A stretch of DNA of 35,486 nucleotides from Azoarcus sp. (GTDB lineage Bacteria; Pseudomonadota; Gammaproteobacteria; Burkholderiales; Rhodocyclaceae), in assembly GCA_023230755.1 (NCBI GenBank), contig JALNWS010000013.1, positions 1 to 35,486 on the forward strand, written 5' to 3'. Under the pieces are notes generated by a model, which was not told where the DNA came from, made no database searches, and worked only from the letters and a program-made list of their open reading frames with translations. Every line of letters starts with the position of its first letter. The first letter of the stretch is position 1. A program made the position numbers and the translations under genes. Below, piece by piece: positions 24,968 to 32,293 of this stretch.

Positions 24968-25825
24968 ATGCATTCGGCACAGGAAATCGTCTATCAGGTC
25001 GACGCGCTCGCCACCCTGCCCTCGGTCTCCCACCGAATCCGGGAGCAGCTCGAGTCGCCAGACGGGTCGCTGCTTGAGGTCTCACGACTGATCTCGGCGG
25101 ATCCCGCACTGACCGCCGGTGTGCTGCGACTGGTCAACAGCGCCTATTACGGTTTTGGCGGCAATATCGACACAATCGAACGCGCAGTTCCGATCCTCGG
25201 TCTGCAACAGGTTCACGATGTGGTGCTCGCGATGACCGTCAGCGCGATATTCAAAGGCATCCAGCCCGAGTACATGGACGTGGACCGCTTCTGGCACGGC
25301 AGCATGATGTGCGCACTCGGAGCCCGCAGTCTTGCCCGCGCCGGAAGACACCCCGGTGCCGAACGCATGTTCGTGATCGGACTGCTCGCCGATATCGGCC
25401 ATCTGGTTCTTTACGAAACCGTTCCGGAACTCACAATCGAGGCACAGTCAGTCTCGGACGCCAGTGGTGAAGCGCTCCACCTCGCCGAGCGCCGCATCAT
25501 CGGCTGCGATTACTCGGAGGTGGGCGCCGCATTGATGGAAGGCTGGAAACTGCCGGCCTGTTTTGCGGAAGTAATTGGTGCTCAGGTCATGCCCCGCCTG
25601 GCGGGAAAATTCACCAGCGATGCCAGCGTGCTGCATATTGCCTGCATGATCGCCCACGCCGACCGCTACGGTGAGTCCAGCGACGCCGCAGCCGCGCGGC
25701 TCGCGCCCGAAGTGTGGCTTGACGCCGATCTCGATCCGGCGAGTTTCGCCTCGTCCAGGGAAGAGGCAGAGCTCAGCCTCACGGCCTGCATCTCGGCCTT
25801 CCTGCCCGGACGTCGTAGCCGCTGA
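24968..25825 (+). CDS. HDOD-domain protein
   Basis: A 285-residue cytoplasmic HDOD protein. The domain runs from about residue 15 to 210: VDALATLPSVSHRIRE, ISADPALTAGVLRLVNSAYYG, IDTIERAVPILGLQQVHDVVLAM, and IGLLADIGHLVLYE. The HD-type metal ligands are not conserved (position reads ADIGH), as expected for HDOD proteins, which are related to HD phosphohydrolases but lack catalytic residues. There is no other recognised output domain. It is the second HDOD protein in the window; unlike the one at 2449 it lacks an EAL-like part. Role is probably regulatory; no target is evident. Confidence 0.93.
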   Translation: MHSAQEIVYQVDALATLPSVSHRIREQLESPDGSLLEVSRLISADPALTAGVLRLVNSAYYGFGGNIDTIERAVPILGLQQVHDVVLAMTVSAIFKGIQPEYMDVDRFWHGSMMCALGARSLARAGRHPGAERMFVIGLLADIGHLVLYETVPELTIEAQSVSDASGEALHLAERRIIGCDYSEVGAALMEGWKLPACFAEVIGAQVMPRLAGKFTSDASVLHIACMIAHADRYGESSDAAAARLAPEVWLDADLDPASFASSREEAELSLTACISAFLPGRRSR

Positions 25826-25859
25826 CGCACTCGCTAATACTGTCTGCCGGATTTCCTCA

Positions 25860-27029
25860 ATGATGCGTGATCTGTCCCTCTCGGCGATTGTCGCCGGCAT
25901 CGTGGCGGTGCTGGTCGGCTACACCAGCTCCGCAGTACTCATCTTTCAGGCCGCCGACGCACTCGGTGCCAGCCACGCTGAGATCGGCTCATGGATGGGT
26001 GCCCTGGGCATCGGCATGGGCGTGAGTTCGATTGCGCTCACGCTGCGCTATCGCGTCCCCGTGCTGACGGCCTGGAGTACCCCTGGCGCAGCCATGCTGA
26101 TCACTGCCGCAGCCGGCGTGCCGATGAACGAAGCCATCGGCGCCTTCCTGGTCTGCGCCGCGCTCATTACGGTGGCGGGCTTCAGCGGCCTGTTTGAACG
26201 CCTGATGGGACGCATCCCGATCTCGCTGGCAGCGGGCATGCTGGCCGGGGTGCTGCTGCGCTTCGGACTGGATGTGTTTGTCGCGATGAAGACCCAGTTT
26301 GTGCTGGTGTTTCCGATGTTCTGCGTCTATCTCGCAGGGCGCCGGTTCGCCGCGCGCTACGCCGTCCCTCTCGCCCTGCTCGTCGGTATCGGCATCGCCT
26401 CTGTCGAGGGCCTGCTGCACGTCGAAGCGCTCGAACTTGCGCTGGCGCGCCCGGTATTCACCATGCCGGGCTTCTCGCTCAGCGCCTTGATCGGCATCGC
26501 GCTGCCCCTGTTCGTGGTCACCATGGCATCGCAGAATGTGCCGGGCGTCGCCGTCATCCGGGCCTCCGGCTACACCGTGCCGGTGTCGCCGGTGATCGGC
26601 TGGACGGGCGTGACGACGCTCCTGCTCGCTCCCTTTGGCGCATTCGCGCTCAACCTCGCGGCAATCACCGCAGCCATCTGCATGGGCCGCGAAGCCCACC
26701 CCGACCCCGACCGGCGTTACGTCGCAGCGCTGTCGGCTGGCGTCGTCTATCTGATCCTGGGGGTCTTCGGTGCGACCGTCGGCGCGCTGTTTACGGCATT
26801 CCCGAAAGAGCTGGTGCTCGGAATTGCGGGCCTCGCCCTGCTCGGCACCATCGGCAACGGCATGGCGACGGCGCTACGTGACGAGCATGAACGCGAACCC
26901 GCGCTGGTCACCTTTCTGGTGACCGCCTCGGGCGTATCATTGCTCGGCGTGGGCTCGGCCTTCTGGGGCATCGTGGCCGGCACGCTCACACTGCTGGTGC
27001 TGCGCACCGGCGTCGCCCACGGCAGATAA
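25860..27029 (+). CDS. benE: BenE-family benzoate/H+ symporter
   Basis: A 389-residue inner-membrane protein with about twelve hydrophobic helices, matching the BenE family of benzoate-proton symporters. Visible: SAIVAGIVAVLVGYTSSAVLI at the start, LTAWSTPGAAMLITAA, FVVTMASQNVPGVAVIRASGY, and AAICMGREAHPDPDRRY. The ATG at 25860 is followed directly by a second ATG; either may be used. There are no benzoate-degradation genes in the window, so the substrate is inferred from family. The last 93 bp overlap, antisense, the 3' end of the hydrogenase protease gene. Confidence 0.92.
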   Translation: MMRDLSLSAIVAGIVAVLVGYTSSAVLIFQAADALGASHAEIGSWMGALGIGMGVSSIALTLRYRVPVLTAWSTPGAAMLITAAAGVPMNEAIGAFLVCAALITVAGFSGLFERLMGRIPISLAAGMLAGVLLRFGLDVFVAMKTQFVLVFPMFCVYLAGRRFAARYAVPLALLVGIGIASVEGLLHVEALELALARPVFTMPGFSLSALIGIALPLFVVTMASQNVPGVAVIRASGYTVPVSPVIGWTGVTTLLLAPFGAFALNLAAITAAICMGREAHPDPDRRYVAALSAGVVYLILGVFGATVGALFTAFPKELVLGIAGLALLGTIGNGMATALRDEHEREPALVTFLVTASGVSLLGVGSAFWGIVAGTLTLLVLRTGVAHGR

Positions 27030-27482
27030 CAGGCCCGCCGTGGACAGGCGCGAGGCGAGCCACGCCCAGGCAGCCTCGAGCGCATGCTCCGCAACTGCCG
27101 ACAAAGGCTCGCCCAACGCAAAGGATTCGCCCTGCAACGCGAACACGAAGGCCGGCGGTGGCGCCCTGCCCTCGACGCGTTGAAACACCGCAAGCAGGAC
27201 CTCAGGCGACAGGGCATGACTCAACAGCGGCGCACCCGTGTCAGGCTCGATCCGGTGCAGGTCGAATGGCTGCTCGAGCCCCACCGCCGCATCGATGAAG
27301 AGCACCGCAGCAGCGCCGCGCAGATCAAGCGCATGCTCGATCTGCAGCTGATATTCCACGAGCACTTCCACACCTGCTGGCGATGCCTGCTCGATCCGTG
27401 CGCCAAGCTGCGGGCCGAGTGCGTCATCACCACGCGCATCGTTACCGATCGCGAACACCACCAGACCGGGAATCGCGGTCAA
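26937..27482 (-). CDS. hoxW: Hydrogenase maturation protease HoxW
   Basis: A 181-residue endopeptidase of the HycI/HoxW family that trims the C-terminal peptide of the HoxH precursor after nickel insertion. Candidate nickel-contacting residues: D19/D20 in GNDARGDDALGP, D64 in FIDAAVG and H89 in LSHALSP. The start is a TTG that overlaps the hoxH stop by four bases (TTGA), implying coupling; no good ATG exists nearby. Family similarity ends near residue 150; the last 30 residues (rich in Gln, His, Gly) are read from DNA antisense to benE. The protein may carry this tail, since no earlier stop is present. Confidence 0.88.
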   Translation of the reverse strand: MTAIPGLVVFAIGNDARGDDALGPQLGARIEQASPAGVEVLVEYQLQIEHALDLRGAAAVLFIDAAVGLEQPFDLHRIEPDTGAPLLSHALSPEVLLAVFQRVEGRAPPPAFVFALQGESFALGEPLSAVAEHALEAAWAWLASRLSTAGLLSAVGDAGAQHQQCERAGHDAPEGRAHAEQ

Positions 27483-28942
27483 TCGCGCACCACGCGGTCT
27501 ATCACCTCACCGTCGGCCCCCGTCAGTTCGACCACCAGCGGCATCTGGCCCAGCGCATGGGTAGCGCAGGACAGACAGGGGTCGAAGGCGCGAATGGCCA
27601 CCTCGATGTGGTTGAGCAGGCCTTCGGTCAGCTTGCGCCCCGACAGGTAACGCTTGGCCACCTCCCGTACCGCAGTGTTCATGGCCTGGTTGTTGTGGGT
27701 GGTGGATACGATGAGATTGCACATCGTCACCAGATCATCGTCACCGACCTGATAGTGGTGAATGAGCGTACCGCGCGGGGCCTCGATGATGCCCACGCCC
27801 TCGTGGCCGCGCGAGCCCTGGGCCATCAGCTCACCGCCGGTACAGGCCGGATCGTCGAGCAGGTCGCGAATGACCTCGGCCGCGTGCAGCATCTCGATCA
27901 TCCGCGCCCAGTGGTAGGCCAGCGGCGCATGAACGACATCGCCCTTGCCATGGTCGATGAATTCGCGCCGCTCAGCCTCTGCCAGTGGCGAAGGAATGAA
28001 ATCGCAGTTCTGTACCCTCGCCAGCGGCCCCACCTTGTACCAGCCAAGCTCAGGCCCACGCTCGATGAGGTAGGGAAACTTCATGTAGCTCCAGGACTTC
28101 ACATCCTCCTGCAACACCTGGTGGTAGTCCTGATCGGGCACCTGATCACGGATGATCCTGCCATCGCCATCGCGGAAACGCAGCACACCATCGTAAAGAT
28201 CCATGGCGCCATCGCAGCGGACCAGGCTGGCGAGCCCGGAGCGAAACACGCCAAACACATCGTAAAGATCAGGGTCGGCCCGGTGCAGGCGTTTGACCAG
28301 CTCCACCGCGGCCTGGCTCCAGGCCACCATCTGGTCGGCGTCGGCACGCAGGGCGTCACGGTCGACCATCGAAAGATGGCGGTTCATGCCGCCCGGCACC
28401 GCGCCCGTACCATGAATTCGCTTTCCCGCCGTGGCACGAATGACTTCCTGCCCGAACTTGCGCAACAGCACGCCCTGGCGCGCAACGTCCGGATAGGCCT
28501 CCGCCACGCCGACGATATTGCGCTTGCCCACCTCGGCCTCGAAGCCGAACAGCATGTCCGGCGAGGACAGGTGAAAGAAGTGCAGCGCATGCGACTGCAG
28601 GATCTGGCCATAGTGCATCAGCCGTCTGAGCTGCGTTGCCGTGTGGCTCGGCGGCACCGCGCCAACCACGCGATCGAGCGCCTTCGACGCCGCCAGATGA
28701 TGGCTGACCGGGCAGATGCCGCACAGGCGCTGCACCATGACCGGTACTTCCCAGTACGGGCGCCCCTGAATGAAGACCTCGAATCCACGAAACTCGACGA
28801 TGTGCAGCCTCGCCTCGCGCACCTGATCATCGTCGTCGATCAACAGCGTGACGCGACCGTGGCCTTCGACCCGCGACACCGGGTCGATTGCGACCTTGCG
28901 CAGCTTCTCGCGTCCCTCGGCAGTTTCCAGTTCGGCAGTCAT
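27479..28942 (-). CDS. hoxH: NAD+-reducing hydrogenase, large (NiFe) subunit HoxH
   Basis: A 487-residue catalytic subunit of a group 3d [NiFe] hydrogenase, cytoplasmic. The nickel-iron site cysteines are in RLCGICPVSHH (C74, C77) and DPCLSCATH (C456, C459). Maturation cleavage is expected after H462, releasing the 25-residue tail that starts ALGQMPLVV. Both motifs follow the Cupriavidus HoxH pattern closely. It lies 7 bp after hoxY and overlaps hoxW by four bases. With HoxY it forms the H2-activating module that passes electrons to the HoxFU diaphorase. Confidence 0.97.
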   Translation of the reverse strand: MTAELETAEGREKLRKVAIDPVSRVEGHGRVTLLIDDDDQVREARLHIVEFRGFEVFIQGRPYWEVPVMVQRLCGICPVSHHLAASKALDRVVGAVPPSHTATQLRRLMHYGQILQSHALHFFHLSSPDMLFGFEAEVGKRNIVGVAEAYPDVARQGVLLRKFGQEVIRATAGKRIHGTGAVPGGMNRHLSMVDRDALRADADQMVAWSQAAVELVKRLHRADPDLYDVFGVFRSGLASLVRCDGAMDLYDGVLRFRDGDGRIIRDQVPDQDYHQVLQEDVKSWSYMKFPYLIERGPELGWYKVGPLARVQNCDFIPSPLAEAERREFIDHGKGDVVHAPLAYHWARMIEMLHAAEVIRDLLDDPACTGGELMAQGSRGHEGVGIIEAPRGTLIHHYQVGDDDLVTMCNLIVSTTHNNQAMNTAVREVAKRYLSGRKLTEGLLNHIEVAIRAFDPCLSCATHALGQMPLVVELTGADGEVIDRVVRD

Positions 28943-28949
28943 TGGCGTC

Positions 28950-29498
28950 TCAATCGAAATGCATCATCGGATACGACAGTCGCGGCGTGCGTCCGGCAAT
29001 CAGATCCGTCAGGAACTTCCAGATCGCCTCGCCCGAAGGCGGACAACCGGGGATGAAATAGTCGATCCGCACCAGCTCGTGAATCGGTCGCACCTTGTCG
29101 AGCAACAGGGGCAGTTCGGGATCGTTCGGCACCCCGCCTTCTCCGAGCCCGTCACGCGACACATACACCTCGCGCAGACAGGCTTCGAGATCGAGGTGAT
29201 TCCGCTGTGCCGGCAGGCCCCCGTTGATCGCACACGCGCCAACCGCGATCAGCGTCTTGCAGTTGCGGCGAAACTCGCGCAGCACGTGTACATTCTCGGC
29301 GTTGCACACGCCGCCCTCGATCAGGCCGATATCGCATGGACCACAATGCTTGATGTCAGTCAGCGGCGAACGATCAAATTCGACCAGCTCGACCAGCTCG
29401 AACAGATGCTCGTCGATGTCGAGAAAAGACATGTGACAGCCAAAACAGCCGGCAAGCGATGTGGTCGCAATACGGACCTTGGGGCGCGGCGCATTCAT
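28950..29498 (-). CDS. hoxY: NAD+-reducing hydrogenase, small subunit HoxY
   Basis: A 182-residue small hydrogenase subunit carrying the single proximal [4Fe-4S] cluster. Ligand cysteines: C18 and C21 in SLAGCFGCHMSF, C89 in VGACAINGG, and C152 in IPGCPPSGEAIW. No twin-arginine signal is present, so it is cytoplasmic, as expected for the soluble enzyme. ATG 29498 was chosen because GGAGG lies 7 nt upstream and it overlaps the hoxU stop (ATGA); the longer frame runs inside hoxU. Its length matches HoxY rather than membrane-bound hydrogenase small subunits, which have three clusters. Confidence 0.97.
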   Translation of the reverse strand: MNAPRPKVRIATTSLAGCFGCHMSFLDIDEHLFELVELVEFDRSPLTDIKHCGPCDIGLIEGGVCNAENVHVLREFRRNCKTLIAVGACAINGGLPAQRNHLDLEACLREVYVSRDGLGEGGVPNDPELPLLLDKVRPIHELVRIDYFIPGCPPSGEAIWKFLTDLIAGRTPRLSYPMMHFD

Positions 29499-30199
29499 TT
29501 TCCATCCTCCATGGCCACGATGTGGATGGGCTTGACGTCGTAGGTGCGTTCGCCGATTGGCGTGGCGAAGCCGACACGCTTCTTCAGGATCACCCCGACC
29601 GGACAGATGTTGGCCGCAAGATCGTCTGCCGCCAGGTCGGTATCGCCGAGCCGGCCCGACTCCGCGTTGACCACCAGATGCTTGTTGATGCCGCGGTTGG
29701 TGAGCGCAAAGACGTTCTTGCCATCGACGTCGCGACTGGCGCGCACGCACAGTTCGCAGAAGATGCAGCGATTGAAGTCGAGCAGCACATCGGGATGCGA
29801 GGAATCGACAGGACGCTCGGGAAAGAAGTGTGCAAAGCGCTCACCGGTCATCTCCAGATCGTAGGCGAGCGCCTGCAGCTGGCAGTTGCCGCTCTTCTCG
29901 CACGAGGGACAGAAGTGGTTGCCCTCGACGAACAGCATCTGCAGCAGGGCACGGCGCTCGCCGTTGATCTCCGGCGTGTTGCTCTCGACTTCCATCCCCT
30001 CCTTGGCCGGCATCGCACAGGACGAAACATGGCGTCCTGCCACCTTCACGATGCACAGCTTGCAGGAACCATGCGGCGGGAAGTCCGGATGCCAGCACAA
30101 GTGCGGAATGTAGTGCCCCGCCGCGCGGGCCGCCTGCAGAATGGTCTGGCCATCCTCGAACACGACCGGACGACCGTCAAACAGAAATCGCTTGCTCAT
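29495..30199 (-). CDS. hoxU: NAD+-reducing hydrogenase, diaphorase iron-sulfur subunit HoxU
   Basis: A 234-residue NuoG-like electron-transfer subunit. An N-terminal plant-type [2Fe-2S] domain has C35, C46, C49 and C61. It is followed by a [4Fe-4S] site with H95/C97/C100/C106 (HFCPSCEKSGNC), and another with C145/C148/C151 (CIFCELC) plus C199 (NICPVG). All cluster ligands are present. ATG 30199 (MSKRFLF) was chosen because AGGA lies 7 nt upstream; an in-frame TTG at 30220 overlapping the hoxF stop is a less likely start. It connects the HoxYH hydrogenase to the FMN of HoxF. Confidence 0.97.
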   Translation of the reverse strand: MSKRFLFDGRPVVFEDGQTILQAARAAGHYIPHLCWHPDFPPHGSCKLCIVKVAGRHVSSCAMPAKEGMEVESNTPEINGERRALLQMLFVEGNHFCPSCEKSGNCQLQALAYDLEMTGERFAHFFPERPVDSSHPDVLLDFNRCIFCELCVRASRDVDGKNVFALTNRGINKHLVVNAESGRLGDTDLAADDLAANICPVGVILKKRVGFATPIGERTYDVKPIHIVAMEDGK

Positions 30200-30216
30200 T
30201 GCACTGTCCTTTGGAT

Positions 30217-32028
30217 TCAACCGTTCTGACCGGCCTCTTCGGCGCCGATATGCGCGCCAGGATCGTCGCGACCACTCGCCCGCCGGGCCGCTGCCAGCGC
30301 AGCATCAAGATCGAAGGCAGGTTCGAAGTCCAGGGACTGCAGACGCCGTTCATAGGCCGGACGGAACTTCAGCAGCGTGTCGACCACCGGATTCGGCGCT
30401 GCCGACCCCAGTCCGCAATGGCTCGCATTCTTCAGCAAGCGATCGATCCACTCGATGTCGGCCAGATCCGTCTTCGCGCCCCGCCCCTCTGCGAGCTTCT
30501 TCATGGCCTTTTTCAGCAGCGCAGTACCCACCCGGCACGGAGTACAGAAACCGCAGCTTTCGTGGGCGAAGAAATCAACGAAGTTACGTGCCACCTCAAA
30601 CAGGTCACGGCTGGAATCGAACACCATGAAAGCCCCGGCGGTGGGCACATCCTCGAATGCGATCCGCCGATGAAACTCGTAACTTGCCAGCGTGATACCT
30701 GCCGCACCGCCCACCTGCACGGCCTGGATGTCGGACGCGCCACAATCCTCCAGCACACGCTCGATCGGCACACCGAAGGGATATTCGTAGATCCCGGGCT
30801 GCGCGCAGTCACCGGAGATTGACAGGAGCTTGGTACCGGTGGATTGCGCCGTGCCGGTTGCAGCAAACGCCTCCCCCCCACCAAGCGCAATCAGACAGGT
30901 CTTGGCCAGGGTCTCGACATTGTTCACCACCGTCGGCCGTCCGAGGTAGCCGTGCGTCACCGGGAACGGCGGGCGAATGCGCGGCGTTCCACGCTTGCCC
31001 TCGAGGGACTCCAGCAAGGCGGTTTCCTCGCCGCACACATAGGCACCAGCCCCGAGATGAATCTCGATATCGAAATCGAAGCCTGCAATACCCTGTATGC
31101 CCCGCCCGAGCAGGTTCTCCGCGCGGCGCAGACTAAGCGCCTCGCGCAGGGACTCAAGCAGATAGCGGTACTCACCACGCAGATAGACAAAGCCCCGACA
31201 CGCCCCGACCGCCCACGCGGCGAGCGTCATGCCTTCGAACACGACATCGGCCATGCGGGTCAACAACACCCGGTCCTTGAAGGTACCGGGCTCGCCCTCG
31301 TCGGCATTGCAGACCACGACCTTCTCGGGTGCTGCAGCGTCCCGGCATGCCATCCATTTCACTGCCGTGGTAAAGCCCGCGCCGCCCCGGCCCCGCAGAT
31401 TCGAGATCTGCATCTGCTCCATCCAGCCATCGCGCCCCAGCGCCACCGCCGCGCGCAGTGCCGCGCCCGGCGCCATTTCAAGACTGAGCAGGGCATCGGC
31501 GCGACGAATATTGTCGTCGACGCGGAAGAACTCTGGCGGCCATGAGGACAGCGGCGCCTCACGCCGGACGAGTTCTGCAATCTGATTGATGCGCTGGTGC
31601 GACAGACGGGTCAGCGGCATGCCATTCACCAGCAGGGCCGGGCCCTGGTCGCCCATGCCGATGCACGAGGTGGTCTCCACACTGACGAGGCCGTCCTCTG
31701 ACACCCGTCCGGGCTCCACCCACAACTTGCTGCACAGCGAGGCCATCAGTTCGGCCGAGCCCTGCATGCGTTCGGTGATGTTGTCGGCAAACTGCAGATG
31801 AAAGCGTCCGACCGGGCGCTTGTGCAGGAAATGATAGAAACCGGCAACGCCCTCCACCCGCGAACGCGGAATCGACAATGCAGCCGCAACCGAAGTGAGC
31901 GCCGGGGGCGGCAGCCAGCCGATGCTTTCCTGCACATCGATGAGGATCTGCAGCAGTCGGGTGGGATCACCACCGTGCTTTCTGACGATCGATTCGATCG
32001 GTACTGCGGGAACTTCGTGGGAGGTCAT
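30217..32028 (-). CDS. hoxF: NAD+-reducing hydrogenase, diaphorase flavoprotein HoxF
   Basis: A 603-residue fusion of NuoE-like (about residues 1-160) and NuoF-like (about 175-600) domains; it carries FMN and the NAD+ site. NuoF-like motifs are intact: GRGGAGF at 213-219, CNADEGEPGTFKDR, GAGAYVCGEETALLESLEG, and the [4Fe-4S] ligands C492, C495, C498 and C538. In the NuoE-like part only one of the four [2Fe-2S] ligand positions keeps Cys (C122); the others align with A81, E86 and G126, so this cluster is probably absent. ATG 32028 (MTSHEV) was chosen with GGAG about 10 nt upstream. It is first in hoxFUYHW. Confidence 0.97.
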   Translation of the reverse strand: MTSHEVPAVPIESIVRKHGGDPTRLLQILIDVQESIGWLPPPALTSVAAALSIPRSRVEGVAGFYHFLHKRPVGRFHLQFADNITERMQGSAELMASLCSKLWVEPGRVSEDGLVSVETTSCIGMGDQGPALLVNGMPLTRLSHQRINQIAELVRREAPLSSWPPEFFRVDDNIRRADALLSLEMAPGAALRAAVALGRDGWMEQMQISNLRGRGGAGFTTAVKWMACRDAAAPEKVVVCNADEGEPGTFKDRVLLTRMADVVFEGMTLAAWAVGACRGFVYLRGEYRYLLESLREALSLRRAENLLGRGIQGIAGFDFDIEIHLGAGAYVCGEETALLESLEGKRGTPRIRPPFPVTHGYLGRPTVVNNVETLAKTCLIALGGGEAFAATGTAQSTGTKLLSISGDCAQPGIYEYPFGVPIERVLEDCGASDIQAVQVGGAAGITLASYEFHRRIAFEDVPTAGAFMVFDSSRDLFEVARNFVDFFAHESCGFCTPCRVGTALLKKAMKKLAEGRGAKTDLADIEWIDRLLKNASHCGLGSAAPNPVVDTLLKFRPAYERRLQSLDFEPAFDLDAALAAARRASGRDDPGAHIGAEEAGQNG

Positions 32029-32060
32029 GGACGCCGGGCTCCACTGCAGATTCACGGCCC

Positions 32061-32066
32061 ATTATA
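32061..32066 (-). promoter_or_regulatory. -10 element of the probable hox operon promoter
   Basis: A perfect TATAAT on the minus strand lies 32 bp before the hoxF ATG, without a good -35 at 16-18 bp. A weak sigma-54-like GG-N10-GC pair overlaps just upstream (GGCTTGATAGAGGC). Hydrogenase operons in relatives can use sigma-54, so the class of promoter is open. Confidence 0.4.
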
Positions 32067-32145
32067 GGCCTCTATCAAGCCGCCAAAACAAGGTAAAACC
32101 CGCTAAAACATTGAAAATTTTGGCGAAAACGACCACATTTCACAC

Positions 32146-32159
32146 CACTAGATGTAGTG
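32146..32159. promoter_or_regulatory. Putative NrdR box upstream of nrdJ
   Basis: CACTA-GATG-TAGTG matches 12 of 14 positions of the NrdR box core CACwAtATaTwGTG and is a perfect 5-bp inverted repeat. A weaker second site with a preserved left half (CACAAG) lies at 32178-32191, 32 bp away centre to centre, the three-turn spacing typical of NrdR box pairs. It sits about 140 bp upstream of the nrdJ start in an AT-rich region. Confidence 0.6.
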
Positions 32160-32165
32160 CAAATA

Positions 32166-32252
32166 TTGCACTTGACGCACAAGCTAAATATATAACCACC
32201 TGTTTTTTAACGTTATTATTTTTTTGCGAAATCGGTATTTAGGCGCTATGCT
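32166..32252 (+). promoter_or_regulatory. nrdJ promoter region (two candidates)
   Basis: Candidate A: TTGCAC (32166-32171), 17 bp, TATATA (32189-32194), overlapping the second NrdR-like site. Candidate B: TTGCGA (32224-32229), 17 bp, TATGCT (32247-32252), about 40 bp before the ATG. Both are imperfect; candidate A fits NrdR repression better. Confidence 0.35.
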
Positions 32253-32293
32253 TCGGTTTGATTTAATCCACACCGAGGCGGACCAAGAAGATC

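Noticed and set aside
27383..29056. 557-codon open frame on the plus strand
   Set aside because: It is antisense to hoxH, with no family features.
32029..32293. Cobalamin riboswitch upstream of the B12-dependent reductase
   Set aside because: The AT-rich region lacks the B12-box core and the space for the full aptamer.
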